Shown here one piece after another: positions 58,601 through 64,000 of a DNA stretch of 64,000 nt. This stretch comes from Pycnopodia helianthoides (Eukaryota > Echinodermata > Asteroidea > Forcipulatida > Asteriidae). Each line of letters starts with the position of its first letter. The first letter of the stretch is position 1. The notes below the pieces were generated by a model. The model did not search any database and was not told the origin of the DNA. It saw only the letters and a program-made list of their open reading frames with translations. The stretch covers positions 4,422,001-4,486,000 of the forward strand of contig CM063258.1 of NCBI GenBank assembly GCA_032158295.1, written 5' to 3'. The translations under genes were made by a program, and so were the position numbers.

Positions 58601-60803
58601 GTAATTTTTATGTAAATCTGTGATAAAAAAGTATATTTTACAAGTTTTTTTCTTACCAATTCTGTAATGTTCCTTTAAATGTAGACTTTATAACTTCAAA
58701 GCTAATTTCAAAGTGGCCGATTTTGCTCTAAGTTATAATCACCATTCTCAGCTTACTGCGCAAGCGCCGAATTTCTGTACTAGCTGCGTAAGCAAGAATG
58801 CCTAGTAACGTGGTGCACAAGCAAAAATTCCCTACTAACCTGTAAAATAAGCTTGACATAAGCAGAATTCCCTGCTTTTGTAAGCGCTGATTCTTTGCTT
58901 ATGGTAAGCAGAGCGATGAAATTGGGCCCAGGATAGAGAAGTTTCACTGAGATCTTTAATAATAGGCTAGTTTGTTTTAACCCTTACAGTGCCAGCCTCG
59001 TTTTAGTAATTCTGTATCCACAGGCTGGCCATTAAAAAAATAAATAAATAACAAATTTGTATGTCCAGTAGTAGAACGTAAGGGAACGTTGGCGGCCTGT
59101 GGATGGCCGGTCGTGTTTTGGCAATTCTTTATCTAGAGGGCAATTATATATTTTTTTTGGTCGAGTAGAAGAACGTATGGGAACGTTGGTGGCCTGTGGA
59201 TGGATACTCAGTTTGACGTTTCAGAACGTTGGCGGCGCTCGAAGGGTTAAGACAAAATGATGGTGTGTTCAGAAATTACCTGTATGAGAGACACTTGCTG
59301 AGTACAGACCGATAGCAAGAGAAGTACTACACCAATAACAAACACCTGCAGGGAAAGATAAGACAATCTTGGATATAAGGTGTGAAAGAAAAATGCTTGC
59401 CAAGTTAAATTCTTTAACCCTCCTACTCTCAGTGACTCTTGGCAACATTTTCCAGTGGGTTGACCAACCATTTGAAACCATTCGAATGCCAAGGTTGTGT
59501 ACGGTGGCACAACTGTGCACAGAACTAACTGTGTACTGTGTACATGCATTCCCTCATGGTATCATGTTGCAGGCTGGCATAGTTTATCTATCGTTCAAAA
59601 CTACAGTGAATGGTATTGAATGGTCAGACAGCAAGGACCCGACCCGCCCACTTTTTAATTGCTTTGTTTTGACTTTTGAATCCTCTTGTATTAGACTCTG
59701 CCCACCACAAACAAACTCACTTTGTTTTCGTAAATCTTTTGTTCCTAACTCAATTCATCTGAGTAATTCTGCAATCAAGTCGCATCCACTTGAAAGGGTA
59801 GTAAAAGCAATTTTTTAGTTTGAAATTAGTTGTCTTTTAAAATTGTTGAACTTTAAAGTGCGCAATTGTATTTGATATAAGTAAATAATTGTTAGTATTA
59901 CTGGGTTTTCTGTATATTTGGTATTTACTTCTTATTGTTATGGCTGTGGTTGTTCTTTAAGTATTGGTTTTGTGATTCTAATGTTTCTAATTGCTGTATT
60001 TTAAAGGGGAACACAATAAAGAATAATATAATTTATTAGGGCTGAATCTAGAGATTGAAAAGAAGATGAGACATGTCACAGGTGAGGAAGGACAGCGAAC
60101 ATCACAGATTAAAGTGGTTGAGGAAGATGGATGGTGGTAAAGGCCAGGCGAGCACAGACTCTGAGAGGGATAACTCAGGTTGGGTAAGGACATGGGGGGA
60201 GGGGAGGGGGGCTGCAGTGCTAGAGATGTAGATCTAAGAGCACCACCTCTTTCAATCTGAAGAAAAAAAGGTGACTTTTTTTCACTAGGCGGTTGTTAAA
60301 AGTATAATTGCAGATAAAGGTATGAAATTTCTCATCCCTGGTAAGCTCGTTAAAAATGAGAAGAATTAGAATTAACGGTTGCATGACTTCTGACTGGCAC
60401 CCCGAACAAAGATATTGACAAAATAGGGAGACCGCCAACATAGGGCTAGATAGCTCAGTTGGTAGAGCACCGGTGCGTTAATCCGGAGGTCGTTGGTTCA
60501 AATCCCGCTCTATTAAATTTTTTCTTTGTTCAACCCCAAACCATTTGAAATTTACCCAGTCAGTTTCCCTAGTGGTTCATTACTTGACATTTAAAAATTA
60601 GAAGAAATCAACCCTTTTCCACCTCGTCAGCCGTCACTTACCAGAACTCCAACCCAGATGACCGATCCTGTAGTAAACAGATGAGGAACCATATGCATGG
60701 CAACAATCCCAACGACGGCCATCATAGACCCAGCGAGAAGATAGAGGGCAGCAAACAGACTCATACCCAAGACAACCATACGGTTGCCAAGTATACCGCC
60801 CAT
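55625..60803 (-). CDS. Four-transmembrane-helix protein, family uncertain
   Basis: Six minus-strand exons in phase: 60803-60642, 59345-59280, 58192-58033, 57293-57100, 56357-56199, 55855-55625 (TAG), giving 323 residues. Start MGGILGNRMVVLG. Helices: FAALYLLAGSMMAVVGIVA, IWVGVLVFVIGVVLLLLSV, MMFLLCLLVLIFTILNIIL and LLGLLGSVIGLVSSFFGTI. An acidic loop of about 30 residues (AADASDDDLRKAENN) lies between helices 3 and 4. After helix 4 come a basic stretch (CYIKHKKQPLRKFNFK) and a Pro/Thr/Ser-rich tail of about 130 residues (LTPPPEIQTPTPS, RRPPSPTSYDV) ending PEECTKL. The helix pattern with two cytosolic ends resembles CD20/MS4A-type and other tetraspan proteins; it has no tetraspanin CCG motif. 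Exon 3 ends in a GTGAGT donor in phase 1. Function not assigned. Confidence 0.8.
56419..56712 (-). repeat. Dispersed repeat G, reverse copy
   Basis: TGGAAAGCCATAAATGCCAAG and GTTGGAAACAAAGCAACCAATC in reverse to 9226-9845. Located in intron 4 of the four-helix gene. Confidence 0.65.
57329..57712 (-). mobile_element. TTAA-bounded MITE, family A, copy 7
   Basis: Reverse orientation, TTAA both ends; begins 36 bp upstream of an acceptor in intron 3 of the four-helix gene. Confidence 0.85.
58285..58678 (-). mobile_element. TTAA-bounded MITE, family A, copy 8
   Basis: Reverse orientation, TTAA both ends, in intron 2 of the four-helix gene, 92 bp upstream of exon 3. Confidence 0.85.
58700..58931. 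mobile_element. Foldback MITE, family C-like variant
   Basis: CATTCTCAGCTTACTGCGC near the left and GTAAGCAGAGCGATGAAATTGGGCCC on the right (left end decayed); sister of 29185-29427. Confidence 0.55.
59414..59635. mobile_element. TTAA-bounded MITE, family B, copy 5, right end lost
   Basis: TTAACCCTCCTACTCTCAG at the left; the right end stops after CAGACAGCAAG and lacks AGGGTTAA. It lies 68 bp upstream of exon 2 of the four-helix gene. Confidence 0.8.
60366..60590 (+). mobile_element. Palindromic retroposon family, copy 4, 5'-truncated
   Basis: Only the right half: ACGGTTGCATGACTTCTG, tRNA-like unit 60444-60515, tail TTACCCAGTCAGTTTCCC to TTACTTGAC. Flanked by 16-bp repeats TTAAAAATGAGAAGAA (60350) and TTAAAAATTAGAAGAA (60591) with one mismatch. 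Confidence 0.8.
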
Positions 60804-60806
60804 GGT

Positions 60807-60821
60807 TTAGACAGGGGACAT
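60807..60821 (-). promoter_or_regulatory. Five-codon upstream open reading frame
   Basis: On the minus strand ATG TCC CCT GTC TAA ends three bases before ACCATGG, the main start of the four-helix protein. An acceptor (CCATTGCAG, ending at 60833) just upstream suggests the leader is spliced, so this uORF would be in the mature leader. Confidence 0.5.
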
Positions 60822-61035
60822 GGACCTTGCTGCTGCAATGGAGAAATTGTACAATAACTATAACAAATACTATTCTTTTAGAAGAGGGGCTTACCCATGG
60901 TTCAAGACAAGAACTCAATCTTATTGTCTTGAAGGGTACTGCACCAACACCCCATCTCAGGGGTCACATGGGTAGGGTCGGTTATGCACATAGAATTGCC
61001 AACCATGCCAGAAACACTTGAGAAAACCCTTTCTC

Positions 61036-61417
61036 TTAAAGGAACATTACAGAACTGGTAAGAAGAAAAAACTTTTTGATCACAGATTTACATAAAACTT
61101 ACACGGTCTAATGATGATGATAGTAGAAAACATCCCTTGAAATATTTGTGTCTGAAATGCCATATTTGATGAGAAATGAATAAACTAATTTTCCGATTGG
61201 AGTTTATCGCTCAGTGAGCGTTTTATTCATTTGTTGAATCTATACGATTTCATGCAAATGTGTAATCGGTTTTTCATTATTTTCTCGTGACCCAGATGGT
61301 CGATCGATCTCAAACTTCTACAGGTTTGTCAGTTTATGTATATGGTGGATTACATAAAGTGCTTACACTGCCAGAAACTGTTTGGTAGCAAAAAACAATT
61401 CTGTAATGTTCCTTTAA
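61036..61417 (+). mobile_element. TTAA-bounded MITE, family A, copy 9
   Basis: Forward orientation, TTAA both ends, small deletion near the left end. Confidence 0.85.
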
Positions 61418-61421
61418 TGAT

Positions 61422-61605
61422 AAGTGTACTGGGTTCTTTTACATACAGTACACAACACATGGGACCTATGGCTTTATGAAGGATGAAGCAGTTATGATTC
61501 AGTGTCTTGCTTAAGGACACAAGTGTCAAGAACGGGACTCGAACCCACACTCTGCTGAACACCAGAGCTTGAGTCGGGTAAGCTTGATCGCTCGGCCACA
61601 ACATG
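61422..61605 (-). mobile_element. Leu-tRNA-like SINE, partial
   Basis: Minus strand: head at about 61605-61515 with B box GGGTTCGAGTCCC, body CTTAAGCAAGACACTG, truncated after the AAAGAACCCAGTACAC segment. It directly follows family A copy 9. Confidence 0.7.
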
Positions 61606-61699
61606 CTACTGTTTAGGAGTTGGTAAGGAAGATACATTTGAAAAATAACATTCTATTGGTCCAAATCAAAAATTGATAATTCTTAAAAATTTTACTAAT

Positions 61700-62005
61700 T
61701 TATGTCACCATGGTCAAGTCGTTAGACTGCAGGACTTGCAATCACAAGGTTGAGGCCCTCAATGAGGGTTTGAATCCGGCCAAGCTCACCGCTGATTTCA
61801 CAATGACTAGAATAAGTATTGTTGTCTAGTTACTGAATCACAATTGATTGAATCGCGTGCAATTAATAATCATAGACTTTAAACCAATGTTTGCATGAGA
61901 CTGAGAGAGATTGGCTGTTTGTTGCCAGCTTGGTGTTTTATACCCTCTTTAGTCTTTGAGAGCTTTGACAAGTTCCCTTGTTAGGAAGATCTAAACAAAC
62001 AAAAC
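61700..62005 (+). mobile_element. tRNA-derived SINE with AAAC tail, copy 2
   Basis: Same body as 46672-46972 (ATGACTAGAATAAGTATTG, CCAGCTTGGTGTTT), ending in AAACAAACAAAAC. The head has an inserted hairpin GAGGCCCTCAATGAGGG before the B box. Confidence 0.8.
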
Positions 62006-63377
62006 AATTGAGAACCACAATAAGTTAATGTACTTTAGATTTGTTACCTCAAGACCTTGTTTAGATTTTATTGTTTTGTTCACACAACCTCGACAACTCT
62101 TAAACATTTCCATATCTAGTTCCACTACAAACACCCCACCCTATGCACCAACCCCCTACCCTTGGCCTTACTAAGTCAACCAAGTCAAACTTCAAAACGG
62201 CTGGTCAGAATTTCCCACGAAATTGTTCATTCTTTTATAAATTAATGATCCCTAAAACGTAACCTACTCACCTCTAATCGTCATAAATGTTATCTGGCCT
62301 AAACTTGGTGGCTTTATGTCAGTCAAAAGTGAACTGTTTGACACAGCAGTCATAACTCAAACTGGATTGGAAACCATTTTTGCTTGAGCGGCCAAACTCC
62401 CAGAAGGCACCAGCCAGGAAAATTTGAATAAGAAAGGAATATATTTCTGGAGACATTTGGATAAAGTGTTTCGATTGGTCAATTAAGACAACTCTTGGAA
62501 TTTGTGAGACTGTGAATGGTTAACTGTTACCTGTCTGATGAGTATTGGCAAGTAGAATAGAGTATATTTTTTGTTAAATATTAAATTAACAATATAAAGG
62601 GGGGAACCCTCAAAAATCTCTGTATATAAATTATCATAAAAATACTAAAAAAGCAAGATAATTAAAGAAAAGGTATAACTCAAATTTGAAATGATGACTA
62701 GAAAAAAAGTTTTAATCATAATTGGCTGGATTAAAAGCGCTCAAAGTAATATATATTTGTATTGTAGATATACAAGCTGTACAATACCAAAATTGATATT
62801 TTCAGTGAATAAGATGATTCCATAGAGGTTAATAATATTGTATAAATAACAAAAAAGTTAAAACCAAACAAAAAGCTCAACTCAAACTGGTCATTATTTG
62901 TCGTTTGATTTTTTTATTTATTGCATTGACCTTTTATTACACAAATGTACAGAAACATAAATACAAGTAAGAGCTAACAATTACAATGATGACCTACATA
63001 ATTCCATAGAGACGCCACACACTACTAATATGCCTTGTTCCTAGAGAAAATATCAATTCCCAATCTTAATTTGGGAGAAGCAGATATAACTGGAAACGTC
63101 TTAAGATACCCTACCCTCTTCCAAGCACACGAGGGATGATGAACTTAACCGAAATCCTGACTGAAAATACACAGAATGATTGTAGAATCCATCTGTGAGC
63201 TCAAATAAAACGGTTTACATCTGCAAAGAGTCCTCTGGAAATTCAATGCTCAACTTTAGTACAGCAAGTTTTGTACAGCTATGAAGTACTGAATTCATCA
63301 GGCTCTTCCCAATTCAGGGGAAGGACAGCAGAGAATTTGATAGGAAACAATTAAACCTAAATAATGAATAATAATAA

Positions 63378-63600
63378 AATCAATCAATCAGCCAATCAAT
63401 TGATCATTCAATCAATCAATCGATCAGTCAATCAATCAATCAATCAGTCAATCAATCAAAAATAAACCAATCAGTCAATAAATAAAAAAGTTGGTAAATA
63501 AATTTAAAAAAAAGGAAATAACAAAATACACAGACAAATAAATAAATAAACAAGTAAAAAAATACATAAACAAGTAAATAAATAAATAAATAAATAAAAA
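63378..63600 (+). repeat. AATC and AAAT microsatellite block
   Basis: Interrupted AATC units (63378-63460) pass into AAAT/AATA units (63475-63600). Simple repeat with point variants. Confidence 0.85.
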
Positions 63601-64000
63601 CAAAATTTAGTAAAACATTTAGTAAAACACTGCCATATTATTTCCTTTATGTTTTTTTCATTTCTCAGATTCTGTACTGGTTTCACCGTGATCAAGAACG
63701 CATACATATATAATTGTATTAGGTTTTAAATAAAGACATCTACAGGAACGTCAGATCGGTTTCTAACTCGTCTTTTGAGTTGAGCGACTTTTTCCTGATC
63801 ATAAACATGTTAAGTCATCAATGTTGACCTAATTGGTGATAGTTTCACAATCTAGCCTGAAGTCCGAACCATAGCACTAATTCTACCTACTATACACAAT
63901 TGCCATGCATATCTTGAGCCAACATTTGGCATTACCCCCATTGAAATACTAGATTTATTTGGGCAGGGTATGGGTGCAGAGAATCCAATAGTTAGCCATC

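Larger units (their letters stand above)
60833..64000. other. Upstream flank of the four-helix gene, no gene seen
   Basis: Holds family A copy 9, two SINEs and simple repeats; the non-coding first exon of the four-helix gene should lie here or beyond but cannot be placed. 62010-63370 is AT-rich without recognised features. Confidence 0.5.

Noticed and set aside
59369..59818. 149-codon open frame, plus strand
   Set aside because: The first half is the family B MITE; the same peptide appears at other MITE copies.

Overview
This is a eukaryotic (metazoan) genomic window. Short coding exons with clean splice sites lie in long introns and spacers packed with short interspersed repeats. The organism is most likely a marine invertebrate deuterostome, probably an echinoderm such as a sea star. 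I infer this from the close match of one gene to vertebrate TBC1D13, a lineage-type TIR gene, and the mix of TTAA-bounded MITEs and tRNA-derived SINEs. The sequence does not prove the taxon.

Four gene models can be assembled exon by exon with matching phases. (A) Minus strand, 5295 to beyond position 1: the first three coding exons of an unrecognised protein, with a promoter-like region at about 5390-5900. (B) Minus strand, 21972 to 10889: a complete 12-exon TBC1D13 (Rab GAP) gene of about 393 residues. It has one GC-AG intron and two apparent single-base losses in exon 8. (C) Plus strand, 23962 to 45215: a 10-exon gene for a predicted 525-residue membrane protein with an N-terminal TIR domain, two transmembrane helices and a C-terminal PDZ-ligand-like end. 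It has one apparent single-base loss in exon 4 and an 82-bp tandem duplication of its last acceptor site. (D) Minus strand, 60803 to 55625: a complete 6-exon, 323-residue four-helix membrane protein. B and C are head to head about 2 kb apart; C and D are convergent. The genes are not an operon or a shared pathway; B, C and D could all act at membranes, but no functional link is shown.

The rest is repeats. One TTAA-bounded MITE family of about 390 bp has nine near-complete copies. At least two more TTAA families (a 230-bp one and a mixed 300-470-bp group) are present. Twice, two elements share a single TTAA, and two insertions can be compared with an intact empty site elsewhere in the window. 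A 190-bp family with GGGCCCAATTTCATAG ends occurs singly and in tandem pairs. Leu-tRNA-like SINEs, a second SINE with an AAAC tail, and a palindromic retroposon with tRNA-like arms, flanked by 13-16 bp target duplications, are also present. Other structures are a 233-bp palindrome carrying two divergent TATA boxes (48916-49148), a 450-bp inverted repeat (21042-21491), and a minisatellite with a three-unit higher-order period in an intron of the TIR gene.

The best candidates for something undescribed are the TIR/two-helix/PDZ-end protein, the palindromic tRNA-arm retroposon, and the divergent-promoter palindrome. The three coding indels sit at places where restoring one base of a short homopolymer recovers the frame, so assembly error should be excluded before they are read as biology.
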